Positions 24,725 through 33,833 of a stretch of 64,000 bases of DNA are shown one piece after another; within the stretch, counting starts at the first letter, position 1, and the number at the start of each line of letters is the position of its first letter. The translations under genes were made by a program, and so were the position numbers. The notes below the pieces were generated by a model. The model made no database searches and was not told where the DNA came from. It saw only the letters and a list, made by a program, of their open reading frames with translations. Source of the DNA: Candidatus Sumerlaeia bacterium (lineage in GTDB: Bacteria > Sumerlaeota > Sumerlaeia > SLMS01 > JAHLLQ01); assembly GCA_028284075.1 (NCBI GenBank), contig JANQSL010000065.1, positions 1 to 64,000 on the forward strand. The letters run 5' to 3'.

Positions 24725-26614
24725 ATGGCGAATCAGCGCGAACTCACATCTGACGAGGTCGTCGCACTTGAGAAGGCCGGCTGCTCCGCCAGCGACTGGT
24801 CCGGGGTCCGGGTGAGCGACGAATTCAATGTATCGGCGATTCGAAACGTCCGATTTCTCGGCAAGGTTTCCGTTTCCGGCTCTTCACAGATCGACAACGC
24901 CACGATCGAAGACTGTGACATCGGAAGAGACGTTACGATTCGCAATATCGACGGGCGAATTTCCAGCTACACCATTGAGGACGGAGCAACGATCATTGGC
25001 GTGGGCTCGTTGGTTACAAACGCGGGAGCGACGTTCGGCAATGGTGTTGAAGTCGAAGCGGTAAATGAGGGCGGAGGCCGTATTGTTCGCCTCTATGACG
25101 GCCTTTCCAGCCAGACTGCTTATCTGCAGGCCATGTATCGCTATCGCGGCAAATTGCAAAAGCAACTGGATGCCATGATCGACGCTCACATCAAGAGCAT
25201 CAAGTCAGACAGGGGGACCATTGGACAAAACGCCCGTATTGAAAACGTCCCGCAAATCGAGGATGTGCGCGTCGGCCCTTATGCAAGGATTCTGGGAGCG
25301 GCAAGGCTCGAAAACGGTACCGTCCTGAGCGAGAAGACGGCTCCCGCATTTGTCGGTTCGAATGTCGTCGCCGACGCCTTTATTGTCGCGGAAGGTGCAA
25401 AGGTCGATTCCGGTGCCATCATCGACAAGACTTTCGTGGGACAGGCCGTCAAACTCGGCAAAACGTTTTCATCGGAAAACTCTCTGTTCTTCTGCAATTG
25501 CGAAGGATTCCACAGCGAAGCAGTGGCCATCTTCGCCGGTCCGTACACCGTAACACATCATCGCAGCACATTGTTGATTGCCGGTGCATACTCTTTCTAT
25601 AATGCCGGAAGCGCGACGAACGCCAGTAACCACATGTACAAACTCGGCCCCGTCCATCAGGGGCGACTTGAGCGTGGAAGCAAAACGGCATCCGGCTCCT
25701 ACATGCTGTGGCCCTGCGTGGTCGGCCCCTTCACTGTCGTCATGGGAAAGAACATGGCCAACTTTGACACAAGTGACTTTCCCTTTTCCTATATCTCGGC
25801 CGAGTCGGATGGCAGCATGCTGACTCCCGGTATGAATATGTTCACCGTCGGAACAACCCGCGACGGGGAGAAATGGCCCGCCCGCGACAGGCGGAAAGCG
25901 ACGGAGAAGCGCGACCTGGTTCGTTTCGAGGTTTTCAGCCCCTACACCGTCGGCCGCATGCTGAAAGGCGAAAAGACTTTGACTGAACTCGCCGCCTCCA
26001 CGGAGAAATCCGTGAAGGTGGTTCGCCACAATGGCATTACCATCAAACGACTGCTTCTTCGGACCGGTGCAAAAAACTACGCGGGAGGTATTGACCGATA
26101 CCTGTTTGGTGAAATTCTGAAGCATGCCGACACCGACTCACTCGCTGCGGCTTCACAAGGAAAGGTATGTCGCGAATGGGTGGACGTTGGCGGACTGCTC
26201 ATCAGCAAAGACCGGCTGGCTGAGATTCTGAAGGACGTGGAGCAGGGCAAACTTGGCACGGCGGCAGATCTTCAGAGAGCACTCGTGCAAGCCTCTGACG
26301 CCTACGAAGCGGATGCGTGGGCATGGATACGGGACGTTTATGAAGAAAGACACGGCAAGAGCGTCGACGATCTGACGAAGGAGGATATCGACGCCATTCG
26401 TGCCGCTCACAACAAGATGACGGGCACGTTCATGAAGAAGCTTCTTGCCGATGCGGAAAAGGAGTTCGATGAGGGAACCCAGCTTGGTTTCGGCCTCGAT
26501 GGCAATGGGACCGGAGCGGACCGCGTCGCTGATTTCGAGGATGTCCGTGGAACGTTCGAGGGGAATTCGTTTGTCAAAGGGCTGAAGAAACAACTGGAGG
26601 AAGTGGGAAGCTGA
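24725..26614 (+). CDS. DUF4954 family protein (left-handed beta-helix, hexapeptide repeats)
   Basis: 629 residues from the ATG at 24725, which has GGAGG 5 bases upstream. The first ~400 residues show loose hexapeptide-repeat pattern (IGRDVTIRN, VGPYARILG, VAEGAKVDSGAIID, VGQAVKLG), as in acyl- and nucleotidyl-transferase left-handed beta helices. It also has the family's conserved GPYTVTHHRSTLLIAG and FSYISAESDGSML blocks. The C-terminal ~200 residues are helical. DUF4954 is known mainly from Bacteroidota, Spirochaetota and PVC-like bacteria and has no assigned reaction. The divergent neighbour is nagB, so a role around amino sugars or nucleotide sugars is possible but only inferred. A strong terminator follows. 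Confidence 0.85.
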   Translation: MANQRELTSDEVVALEKAGCSASDWSGVRVSDEFNVSAIRNVRFLGKVSVSGSSQIDNATIEDCDIGRDVTIRNIDGRISSYTIEDGATIIGVGSLVTNAGATFGNGVEVEAVNEGGGRIVRLYDGLSSQTAYLQAMYRYRGKLQKQLDAMIDAHIKSIKSDRGTIGQNARIENVPQIEDVRVGPYARILGAARLENGTVLSEKTAPAFVGSNVVADAFIVAEGAKVDSGAIIDKTFVGQAVKLGKTFSSENSLFFCNCEGFHSEAVAIFAGPYTVTHHRSTLLIAGAYSFYNAGSATNASNHMYKLGPVHQGRLERGSKTASGSYMLWPCVVGPFTVVMGKNMANFDTSDFPFSYISAESDGSMLTPGMNMFTVGTTRDGEKWPARDRRKATEKRDLVRFEVFSPYTVGRMLKGEKTLTELAASTEKSVKVVRHNGITIKRLLLRTGAKNYAGGIDRYLFGEILKHADTDSLAAASQGKVCREWVDVGGLLISKDRLAEILKDVEQGKLGTAADLQRALVQASDAYEADAWAWIRDVYEERHGKSVDDLTKEDIDAIRAAHNKMTGTFMKKLLADAEKEFDEGTQLGFGLDGNGTGADRVADFEDVRGTFEGNSFVKGLKKQLEEVGS

Positions 26615-26643
26615 GACGGTCTACATCATCAACAAATTCTTCG

Positions 26644-26674
26644 GTGCGGGCTCTGTCTGGAGCCCGCACTTTTT
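26644..26674 (+). terminator. Rho-independent terminator after the DUF4954 gene
   Basis: A perfect 10-bp stem GTGCGGGCTC / GAGCCCGCAC with a 6-base loop is followed by TTTTT, 29 bases after the stop codon. It isolates the DUF4954 gene from the following PLP enzyme gene. Confidence 0.93.
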
Positions 26675-26770
26675 GTACCCATCGCCTCGCAAACCCCATG
26701 GGTTTCGCCTTGCCGCAGAGTACCATCTCCCTTCGTCATAGCGCACCGCCAGGAACCCAGGCAAGCTCCC

Positions 26771-28261
26771 ATGACGACTCAAGCCTCCGAAAACCTTCAC
26801 TCCCGGCCTCTTGGAACACCTCTTCCCGATCGGGAGCACGCCTGCTCGGTTTCCATGCCCGCCTGGCAGGATGTGATCGATTATGAGGAAGGTCGGCCAG
26901 AAACGCTGCACCAGTTAAGAGCGGGATATCCGCGATTCCTCATCCCGCCCCGGGTCCGCGAGCTGTTCGACGCATGCGCTCGGCGGTTTGCCGCGGAAGG
27001 AGAGCAAACCTTCGTCTTTCCGTCCGAAGCCTCGGCAATGCGCTGTCTGGAGTTTCTCAAGCGCGAGAAAGGCTGTAAGGCTGTTATCGACAACGCTGGT
27101 TATGAAGGCCTCCAGGCGGTGACATTTCCATCTGACTGTTTTGCAACAGTGAAGAAATACTGGCAACACTCAGGAGAAATTGTTTCCTCCCGCCTCGCAC
27201 AGTCGGCGCTTGCCGGACGGAGAGTCGCGGATGACAGAGAAGCACGCAGCAACCTGGTGGAACGAATAGCCGCCTTTACCAAAGCGCCGGCGAAGAACAT
27301 CCTCCTCTACCCCAGCGGGATGGCGGCTATCTTCCATATCCATCGCCTCTTGTGCCGCCTCCACCCGGGCAAAGCGACCGCACAGTTCGGATTTGCTTAT
27401 CTGGACACCGTGAAAATCCAGGAATGGTTCGGCACGGGCCTTCACTCGTTTCCTCATTGCAGGGAGACTGACTACGTTGAGCTGGAGAAACTGGCGAAAA
27501 CCGGTTCGCTGGGAGGGGTCTTTACCGAGCTTCCAACCAATCCGCTTCTCGACTGTGTCGACATCCGGCGGCTTCACGATATCACGTCGAAAAACGGAAT
27601 TCCACTCGTTGTGGACGACACGATCGCCACGTTTCTCAACGCCGATCCACTGCCGTTCTGCGACTACCAGGTCACAAGTCTCACCAAGTCTTTTTCAGGG
27701 GCGGGAGATGTCATGTCCGGAAGTCTCGTGATTTCTCCTCACTCTGAGATTGCCAAAAAACACCGGAGCACACTGATTGACTTGCAGGATGTCGACCTTT
27801 GGCCGGAGGATGCCATTGCGCTTGATGAAAACTCGCGCGGTTTCGTCGAACGGCAGGCTGTCATGAACGGGAACGCCGAGCGTCTCGCGGAATTTCTAAG
27901 CCAACATCCCGCCGTGGAAAGAGTGTACTATCCAAGGTACCGCTCACCGGAGAAATTCGAAACCGTACGACGTGACAACGGTGGATGGGGAGCTCTGATG
28001 TCAGTGCTCCTGAAGGAGCCCTCGCGCACCGCCAGAGTTTTCTACGACACACTCGATGTCCCGAAGGGACCAAGTCTTGGTACGGATTTTACTCTTGTCT
28101 GTCCGTACACGATGATCGCCCACTACCATGAACTGGAGTGGGCGGAGAATCAGGGCGTGTCACGATGGCTTGTCAGAGTGAGCGTGGGAACAGAGCCCTA
28201 CGACACGCTTCAGTCAAGATTTGCCACGGCACTCGAGGCGGCGCTAGTTCGCCAAAACTGA
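26771..28261 (+). CDS. Long-form cystathionine gamma-synthase-like PLP-dependent enzyme
   Basis: Fold-type I PLP enzyme of the Cys/Met metabolism family, 496 residues against ~380-400 for the usual bacterial enzymes. The extra N-terminal ~100 residues (SRPLGTPLPDREHACSVSMPAWQDVIDYEEG..., GYPRF) resemble the long fungal-type cystathionine gamma-synthases (STR2-like). The PLP core shows LYPSGMAAIF, VDDTIATF with the PLP-pyridine Asp, and SLTKSFSGAGDVMSG with the Schiff-base Lys. The likely reaction joins an activated homoserine ester and cysteine in methionine synthesis. Its last bases overlap the convergent decarboxylase beta-subunit gene by 18 bases. The ATG at 26771 has only a weak ribosome site. 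Confidence 0.85.
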   Translation: MTTQASENLHSRPLGTPLPDREHACSVSMPAWQDVIDYEEGRPETLHQLRAGYPRFLIPPRVRELFDACARRFAAEGEQTFVFPSEASAMRCLEFLKREKGCKAVIDNAGYEGLQAVTFPSDCFATVKKYWQHSGEIVSSRLAQSALAGRRVADDREARSNLVERIAAFTKAPAKNILLYPSGMAAIFHIHRLLCRLHPGKATAQFGFAYLDTVKIQEWFGTGLHSFPHCRETDYVELEKLAKTGSLGGVFTELPTNPLLDCVDIRRLHDITSKNGIPLVVDDTIATFLNADPLPFCDYQVTSLTKSFSGAGDVMSGSLVISPHSEIAKKHRSTLIDLQDVDLWPEDAIALDENSRGFVERQAVMNGNAERLAEFLSQHPAVERVYYPRYRSPEKFETVRRDNGGWGALMSVLLKEPSRTARVFYDTLDVPKGPSLGTDFTLVCPYTMIAHYHELEWAENQGVSRWLVRVSVGTEPYDTLQSRFATALEAALVRQN

Positions 28262-29380
28262 CCACAACACACCGGCGGCAATCGCCGAGCCGATCACACC
28301 TGAAACATTCGGTCCCATGGCGTGCATGAGCAGGAAGTTACTCTTGTCGTATTCCTGGCCAACCTGATGAACAACACGAGCAGAGTCCGGAACGGCTGAG
28401 ACACCGGCCGCACCAATCAACGGATTCAACCGGTTTTCCCCTTTCAGGAACAGGTTCATGAATTTGGCAAAGAGCAACCCTGAAGCTGTCGCAATCATGA
28501 AGGAAAACGCACCGAGGGCGAAAATCTTGATGGATTCACCCTTGAGAAAACTCTGCGCCTCGGTGCTGACTCCGACACTGAAACCCAGGAGAATCGTCAC
28601 GGTGTCAATGAGAGCGGTGCGTGCCGTATTGGCAAGACGCTCCGTCACACCCGACTCCTTCAGCAGATTTCCGAAGAAAAGCATGCCAAGCAGGTTGAGA
28701 GCGCCCGGAACGATAAACGCCGCTGCGATGAAGCCGATAATCGGAAAAAGAATCTTCTCCCGTTTCGTCACCTGACGAGGCGGCTTCATGCGGATGAGCC
28801 TCTCCTCTTTCGTGGTCAGTAACCGCATGATGGGCGGCTGAATGACCGGAACGAGAGCCATATAAGAGTAAGCGGACACCGCAATGGCTCCAAGCAGTTC
28901 CGGCGCAAGTTTGGATGACAGGAAGATCGCGGTGGGGCCGTCGGCGCCGCCAATGATACCGATGGCTCCCGATTGTCCGGGACTGAAGCCGAGAAAAAGA
29001 GCTCCCAGCAATGTGAGGAAAATACCCGCCTGTGCCGCCGCCCCCAGAAACAACAGCTTCGGATTCGACAAAAGCGCGGAAAAATCCGTCATGGCTCCGA
29101 TACCGAGAAAGACCAGTGGCGGGAACCATCCATAGCGAACGCCGTGGTAAAGAATGTTGAGAACGGAGTGTTCCTCCCGGTAACCAATTCCCATTCCTTC
29201 AGTGAAAGGAATGTTACCCACCAGCATGCCAAAACCAATAGGTACAAGAAGAAGAGGTTCGTAGTCTTTTGTAACGGCAAGATAGATGAAAACACAACCG
29301 ATCACAATCATGATCAGATTGGTGACATGGAAATTTCCAAAACCGCTGTTGGCAGCAAAAGTCTGAATGAATTCCAGCAC
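28244..29380 (-). CDS. mmdB: Na+-translocating methylmalonyl-CoA decarboxylase beta subunit (OadB/MmdB family)
   Basis: Integral membrane subunit that couples decarboxylation of carboxybiotin to Na+ export. 378 residues from the GTG at 29380, supported by GAGGAG 7 bases upstream; the ORF-track start adds 40 residues of frame extension. Family features: GIGAMTDFSALLSNPKLLFLG, the very conserved GAIGIIGGADGPTAIF with the Asp implicated in Na+/H+ coupling, and GFSVGVS...; the C-terminal part has AAGVSAVPDSARVV and MGPNVSGVIGSA. It is the last gene of mmdA-mmdD-mmdC-mmdB and begins ~30 bases after the biotin carrier gene. Confidence 0.95.
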   Translation of the reverse strand: MLEFIQTFAANSGFGNFHVTNLIMIVIGCVFIYLAVTKDYEPLLLVPIGFGMLVGNIPFTEGMGIGYREEHSVLNILYHGVRYGWFPPLVFLGIGAMTDFSALLSNPKLLFLGAAAQAGIFLTLLGALFLGFSPGQSGAIGIIGGADGPTAIFLSSKLAPELLGAIAVSAYSYMALVPVIQPPIMRLLTTKEERLIRMKPPRQVTKREKILFPIIGFIAAAFIVPGALNLLGMLFFGNLLKESGVTERLANTARTALIDTVTILLGFSVGVSTEAQSFLKGESIKIFALGAFSFMIATASGLLFAKFMNLFLKGENRLNPLIGAAGVSAVPDSARVVHQVGQEYDKSNFLLMHAMGPNVSGVIGSAIAAGVLWSVLAN

Positions 29381-29411
29381 GGAATGACTCCTCAAGTCCG
29401 GAAGACGTTGG

Positions 29412-29831
29412 CTATTCGATATCGAGAAGTGCGTCGCCCTCGAGCACCGATTGTTCCGCCGCAACGTGGAGCTTTGCCACCTTGCCGCTTCGCGACGCAT
29501 ACACTTCGTTTTCCATCTTCATCGCTTCAAGAATCAAAACGATCTGCCCGTCCTTCACTTCATCGCCTTCCCTGACGGCAACGGACTTGATAACTCCTGG
29601 AAGGGGTGAGCGAACGGAACCGAGGGATCCCTGCGGCTTCATGCGCGCAGGTTGAGGACCCGCGCCCGTCACGGCTTTTGGACGTTCAATATGAACGGTT
29701 GGAGCCTTCGCGCGTTCAACCTCAACGGTGTACGTCACACCGTTGACAGTGACATCAGCGTCGCTCCCTTCCATTCGATCAATCGAGACGTCGTACCTGT
29801 TTCCTGCAATCGTGAACTTAAACTTCTTCAT
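29412..29831 (-). CDS. mmdC: Biotin carboxyl carrier subunit of methylmalonyl-CoA decarboxylase
   Basis: 139 residues from the ATG at 29831 (MKKFKFTIAGNRYDV, with GGAAAGG upstream). The C-terminal biotinyl domain has the lysine in LEAMKMENEV, preceded by SPLPGVIKSVAVREGDEVKDGQ. A middle stretch rich in Pro and Ala (PKAVTGAGPQPARMKPQ) is the usual flexible arm. It moves the carboxyl group from the MmdA carboxyltransferase to the MmdB pump. It overlaps nothing functional downstream and starts next to the end of mmdD, consistent with one transcript. Confidence 0.94.
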   Translation of the reverse strand: MKKFKFTIAGNRYDVSIDRMEGSDADVTVNGVTYTVEVERAKAPTVHIERPKAVTGAGPQPARMKPQGSLGSVRSPLPGVIKSVAVREGDEVKDGQIVLILEAMKMENEVYASRSGKVAKLHVAAEQSVLEGDALLDIE

Positions 29832-29836
29832 ACGGG

Positions 29837-30271
29837 TCAGCCTTTCCTCGTTGGGAAGGTCCATTTGTCGATCATCATGTGTGTTTTTCCTGAATTCCAC
29901 CAGCCACTGTATGGGCGTGTGACCTTGCGAATCGTCACGGCTCCCGGGGGCGCTTCTTCGAAGGTGCGAAGATCCAGGTACAATGCCAGGGCGATGGCAT
30001 GAACGACTTCGGCGGTCACTTCCGGGACGGGCGGATCACCCGCTTCTCTCTCCGACCTTGCTCTGACGGTTCTTCCGGACGTAAATCGCGCAAGGAACTT
30101 CAGCGCAGTGAAAATGGTAATCAAACCGAGGAAAACCGCAAGCATACCAACAAGCGCCACCTGACTCCCGAAGGAGATGATCTCAGCCGCGGTCCGTTCA
30201 CCGGTTCCATCCTGAGCGAAAGAAATGCAGGGAGCTGCAAGAATACAAACGATGCAAAATCGGGTCTTCAT
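29837..30271 (-). CDS. mmdD: Decarboxylase small membrane subunit (OadG/MmdD-like)
   Basis: 144 residues. An N-terminal signal-like segment ([20 protein letters not shown]) is followed by the single OadG-type transmembrane helix ([23 protein letters not shown]). The C-terminal part ends [23 protein letters not shown]. OadG/MmdD proteins anchor the soluble carboxyltransferase to the membrane subunit. The ATG overlaps the mmdA stop by ATGA, a strong sign of translational coupling. Sequence is poorly conserved in this family, so the call leans on size, topology and position between mmdA and mmdC. Confidence 0.85.
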   Translation of the reverse strand: MKTRFCIVCILAAPCISFAQDGTGERTAAEIISFGSQVALVGMLAVFLGLITIFTALKFLARFTSGRTVRARSEREAGDPPVPEVTAEVVHAIALALYLDLRTFEEAPPGAVTIRKVTRPYSGWWNSGKTHMMIDKWTFPTRKG

Positions 30272-31812
30272 AGCGGAATACTCGCATGCTTCTTGGGAGG
30301 ATTGCTGTCGCGTTTGGTGCTGAGCATCTCAAGTGCTCGAATCAGACGGAAACGGGTCTTGTCAGGCTCAATGATGTCATCGATGTAGCCATGCTCCGCC
30401 GCGCGATACGGATTCATGAAATTGTCTTCGTACTCGCTGGTGAGCTCGGCAAGTTTTGCCTCGGGATTTTCCGCTCCGGAAATTTCCTTGTGATTGAGAA
30501 CTTCAACCGCACCCTTGGCTCCCATCACAGCGATTTCAGCCTGCGGCCACGCATAGTTGATGTCACCTCGCAGGTGCTTGGAACTCATGACGCAATAGGC
30601 GCCGCCATACGCTTTCCGTGTAATGACTGTCAGCTTCGGGACGGTTGCTTCAGCATATGCGAACAGAAGTTTCGCGCCGTGGATGATAATTCCACCATGC
30701 TCCTGCGACGTTCCCGGCAGAAATCCAGGCACATCCTCGAACGTGATGATCGGGATGTTGAAGCAGTCGCAGAACCGTACAAACCGGGCGGCTTTCCGCG
30801 ATGCGTTGATATCCAGAACGCCGGCAAGATACTTGGGCTGATTCGCCACGATTCCAACAGAGCGGCCGTTCAAACGGGCAAAGGCTGTGATGATGTTCTG
30901 TGCGTATCTGGGCTGAATCTCCAACAGGCGATGGTCATCCATCACCAACCCGATCAGCGTTCTCATGTCATACGGCTTGTTGGGGTCGTCCGGAACGATT
31001 TCGTTCAGTTCCGAATCCGCACGATTTATCGGGTCGGAGCATTCCAGGATCGGAGCCTCGCCGAGGTTGTTCTGAGGCAGGTAACTGAGGAGCACTTTGA
31101 TCAGATCTATGGCCTCCTCTTCCGTGTCCGCGCTGAAGTGCGCGCAGCCGCTCTTGCTCGCATGCACGGTTGCTCCGCCGAGGTCATCAACTCCAACGTC
31201 TTCTCCGGTCACGGCCTTGACCACCTTGGGGCCCGTAATGAACATATAGGCACCTTGCGACATGATGGTGAAGTCAGTAATGGCGGGTGAATAGACTGCC
31301 CCGCCTGCACAGGGACCCAGAATTGCGGAAATCTGGGGAACCACGCCGGACGCAAGAACGTTACGGAGAAAGATATCCGCATAGCCTGCAAGTGACAGTA
31401 CACCTTCCTGAATACGCGCACCGCCGGAATCGTTCAGACCGATGACGGGAGCACCGACTTTCATTGCCGCGTCCATCACCTTGCAGATTTTCTTTGCAAA
31501 TGTCTCTGAAAGGGACCCGCCGAAAACCGTAAAGTCCTGGGAAAAAACAAACACCTGACGGCTGTCGATCGTTCCGTAGCCACAAACCACGCCGTCGGCG
31601 GCGAATCGCTGCTTCTCCATTCCGAAATCCGCGCAGCGATGCTTCACGAAGATGTCAAACTCCTCGAAGCTCCCCTCGTCGAGCAGCATATCGATTCGCT
31701 CACGGGCTGTGTAGCGCCCCTTCTTGTGCTGCGAATCGATCCTTTTCTGGCCGCCGCCGAGTTGAGCCTGCTCGCGCTCCGCACGCAGTTTCAGAATCCG
31801 GTCCTCAATCAT
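30268..31812 (-). CDS. mmdA: Methylmalonyl-CoA decarboxylase alpha subunit (carboxyltransferase)
   Basis: Crotonase-fold acyl-CoA carboxyltransferase, 514 residues from the ATG at 31812 (GGAG 6 bases upstream), the standard size. It starts [21 protein letters not shown] and holds [68 protein letters not shown] and the [10 protein letters not shown] block of propionyl-CoA carboxylase beta/MmdA. Beside OadG-, biotin- and OadB-type genes, and with no biotin carboxylase gene, this is better read as the Na+-pumping decarboxylase than as propionyl-CoA carboxylase. It would remove CO2 from (S)-methylmalonyl-CoA to give propionyl-CoA. First gene of its operon. Confidence 0.93.
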   Translation of the reverse strand: MIEDRILKLRAEREQAQLGGGQKRIDSQHKKGRYTARERIDMLLDEGSFEEFDIFVKHRCADFGMEKQRFAADGVVCGYGTIDSRQVFVFSQDFTVFGGSLSETFAKKICKVMDAAMKVGAPVIGLNDSGGARIQEGVLSLAGYADIFLRNVLASGVVPQISAILGPCAGGAVYSPAITDFTIMSQGAYMFITGPKVVKAVTGEDVGVDDLGGATVHASKSGCAHFSADTEEEAIDLIKVLLSYLPQNNLGEAPILECSDPINRADSELNEIVPDDPNKPYDMRTLIGLVMDDHRLLEIQPRYAQNIITAFARLNGRSVGIVANQPKYLAGVLDINASRKAARFVRFCDCFNIPIITFEDVPGFLPGTSQEHGGIIIHGAKLLFAYAEATVPKLTVITRKAYGGAYCVMSSKHLRGDINYAWPQAEIAVMGAKGAVEVLNHKEISGAENPEAKLAELTSEYEDNFMNPYRAAEHGYIDDIIEPDKTRFRLIRALEMLSTKRDSNPPKKHASIPL

Positions 31813-32133
31813 GGTCGTCTCCGGGTTGTTGAAACACCCGCTGATTTGCCATCCGTCCGCGAGTGCGAGCGCGACGTAGCGAATCACTCAAGCAGAGTGC
31901 AATAGAAAACAGAGTTTATTTATCCGCATTATCTCAATAAATGTTTTTTCTTGCTTTCCGCCTGTTTCCGGTCCGCTGGCATGTAAACTCTCACCTCCTT
32001 CCGAGGGAGTGATTGACAACGGGCACGATACGCTCAATTGTATCGGTCCGGTTTCGGACTCTCTGCCCGCGGGGCGGGGCGGCGAATCCTGGTCGGATCG
32101 CCACAATTCCGTCGAATTACAGGAGTAGTTGAT
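31813..32133. promoter_or_regulatory. Divergent spacer between mmdA and aldehyde dehydrogenase genes
   Basis: About 320 bases with no supported gene. On the plus strand TTGACA at 32013-32018 lies upstream of TTGTAT at 32038 (19-base spacing), a fair promoter for the aldehyde dehydrogenase. The AT-rich stretch 31900-31960 should hold the mmdA promoter, but no clean pair of hexamers is seen. No riboswitch-like fold was recognised. Confidence 0.35.
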
Positions 32134-33639
32134 ATGGCTGTCGAAGCAGTGGAACCGAAAGCCGAAGTCAGATCATTTCTAAACGGCACACCGAAAAAGA
32201 TACTCATTGGCGGCCAGTGGGTCGAAGCACTCGAAGGCGGAACCTTCGAGGTCCTCAATCCAGCGGACGAATCCGTGCTTGCCTCCGTTCAGCAGGGCGG
32301 GGCCGCGGACATCGAGCGTGCAGTCAAGGCGGCCCGGCGATCTTTCGAGGAAGGCGCGTATCGTCGAATGAGCGTTCATGAGCGCTCGAAACTTTTGTTT
32401 AAACTCTCGGACCTGATTGAGACCCACCTTGATGAACTGGCACAGTTGGAATCACTCGACAACGGCAAACCTTACTCTGTTGCAAAAGCCGCCGACCTGC
32501 CGCTTGTCGTTGAGCATTTCAGGTACTATGCCGGCTGGGCGGATAAAATCACCGGCGAGACTATTCCGGTCGCTCCGCCCTACGACCCGAACGGCCGCTA
32601 CTTGAACTATACCCTGCATGAACCTGTCGGTGTTGTTGGTCAGATTATTCCGTGGAACTTCCCGCTCCTCATGGCTGCATGGAAACTTGGAGCCGCCCTG
32701 GCAACTGGCAACAGCCTGATTCTCAAGCCGGCTGAGCAAACTCCGCTGAGCGCGTTGCGGCTTGGCGAGTTGATTTGCGAAGCGGGCTTCCCCGACGGCG
32801 TTGTCAATATCGTGACAGGGTTCGGAGACGCCGGAGCTGCACTCGCAAGCCATCCCGATGTGGACAAGGTTGCATTTACAGGAAGCACCGAGGTCGGCAA
32901 GAAGATCGTTGGAGCTTCCGCCGGGAACCTGAAACGTGTGACTCTGGAACTCGGTGGAAAGTCTCCCAACGTGATTTTCGCAGACGCCGACATTGAAGCG
33001 GCTTCCGCTGCGGCCGCCTCAGCAATCTTTTTCAATCACGGTCAGTGCTGTTGCGCCGGTTCCCGTATGTTCATCGAAGAAAAAGTCTACGATGAGGTGG
33101 TTGACCGCGTTGCAGACATCGCAAAGGACATCAAGGTTGGTCCAGGCATGGCTCCCGACACCAACATGGGACCTCTTGTTTCAGAGGAACAGCTCGAACG
33201 GGTGCTTGGCTACATTCAATCAGGCATCGACGAAGGAGCGGAACCCATTGCCGGCGGTGAAACACAAAAGGCCGGGAAAGGCTACTTCTGCAAGCCGACC
33301 GTCTTCAAAAAGACCCACAACAAAATGACAATGGTCCGGGAGGAAATTTTCGGCCCCGTTGTAGCCGCACTTCCCTTTTCGGAAGTCGGTGAAATGGAAC
33401 ACCATGCAAACGACACACACTACGGTCTCGCTGCCGGAGTGTTCACTTCAGACGTGGGAAAGGCACATCGCACAGCGGAGGCGCTGAGAGCCGGAACGGT
33501 TTGGGTTAACTGTTACAACATGTTCGACGCGGCCTCTCCGTTTGGCGGCTACAAGCAGTCCGGCTACGGACGGGAAATGGGCAAGTACGCCCTCGACAAC
33601 TACACCCAGGTGAAGAGCGTCTGGATGAAAATCGGGTAG
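32134..33639 (+). CDS. NAD(P)+-dependent aldehyde dehydrogenase
   Basis: 501 residues from the ATG at 32134 (GGAG 8 bases upstream). Non-acylating aldehyde dehydrogenase of the ALDH1/2-betaine aldehyde type. Visible: IIPWNFPLLMAAWKLGAALATGN, the cofactor loop FTGSTEVGKKI, the general-base Glu in VTLELGGKSPNVIF, the catalytic Cys in NHGQCCCAGSRMF, and EEIFGPVVAALPF. It lies between the divergent mmd operon and the mut operon and has its own terminator-like hairpin downstream. The substrate cannot be read; an aldehyde from sugar or amino-acid breakdown is likely. It is not a CoA-acylating enzyme, so it is probably not part of the methylmalonyl route itself. Confidence 0.93.
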   Translation: MAVEAVEPKAEVRSFLNGTPKKILIGGQWVEALEGGTFEVLNPADESVLASVQQGGAADIERAVKAARRSFEEGAYRRMSVHERSKLLFKLSDLIETHLDELAQLESLDNGKPYSVAKAADLPLVVEHFRYYAGWADKITGETIPVAPPYDPNGRYLNYTLHEPVGVVGQIIPWNFPLLMAAWKLGAALATGNSLILKPAEQTPLSALRLGELICEAGFPDGVVNIVTGFGDAGAALASHPDVDKVAFTGSTEVGKKIVGASAGNLKRVTLELGGKSPNVIFADADIEAASAAAASAIFFNHGQCCCAGSRMFIEEKVYDEVVDRVADIAKDIKVGPGMAPDTNMGPLVSEEQLERVLGYIQSGIDEGAEPIAGGETQKAGKGYFCKPTVFKKTHNKMTMVREEIFGPVVAALPFSEVGEMEHHANDTHYGLAAGVFTSDVGKAHRTAEALRAGTVWVNCYNMFDAASPFGGYKQSGYGREMGKYALDNYTQVKSVWMKIG

Positions 33640-33662
33640 CTCAGCGCTAAAGACGACTCCTC

Positions 33663-33696
33663 AAGGGGCTCCGGCGGTCTTCACTCCGGAGCCCTT
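33663..33696 (+). terminator. Hairpin after the aldehyde dehydrogenase gene
   Basis: GGGCTCCGG / CCGGAGCCC (9 bp) with an 11-base loop, flanked by AA and TT that extend the stem with one bulged G. It starts ~25 bases after the stop. There is no long T-run, so termination strength is uncertain. Confidence 0.55.
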
Positions 33697-33728
33697 CGTG
33701 TTCCAGTATCGACACCTCACCAAAATTT

Positions 33729-33749
33729 ATTGGACACTAGTTATCCAAT
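33729..33749. promoter_or_regulatory. Inverted repeat upstream of the mut operon
   Basis: ATTGGA-N9-TCCAAT, about 85 bases before mutA, in an AT-rich patch that also includes TTGGACA as a possible -35. It may be an operator or promoter element for the mutA-mutB-meaB-epimerase-CoA transferase operon. No regulator gene is adjacent. Confidence 0.35.
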
Positions 33750-33833
33750 TTGTCTTGATCCCGGCCATTCTTCTCACTTACACACCCGGCGAACGCGGCG
33801 GCGGCCCGTTCAATCTCTCACGGATCACTGTTC

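Noticed and set aside
30286-31290. 334-codon plus-strand ORF opposite mmdA
   Set aside because: It is a shadow of a well-conserved gene, with no family-like motif and no ribosome site.
31888-33833. Possible cobalamin riboswitch upstream of the mutase operon
   Set aside because: No B12-box-like conserved sequence or matching stem pattern was seen in the spacers.
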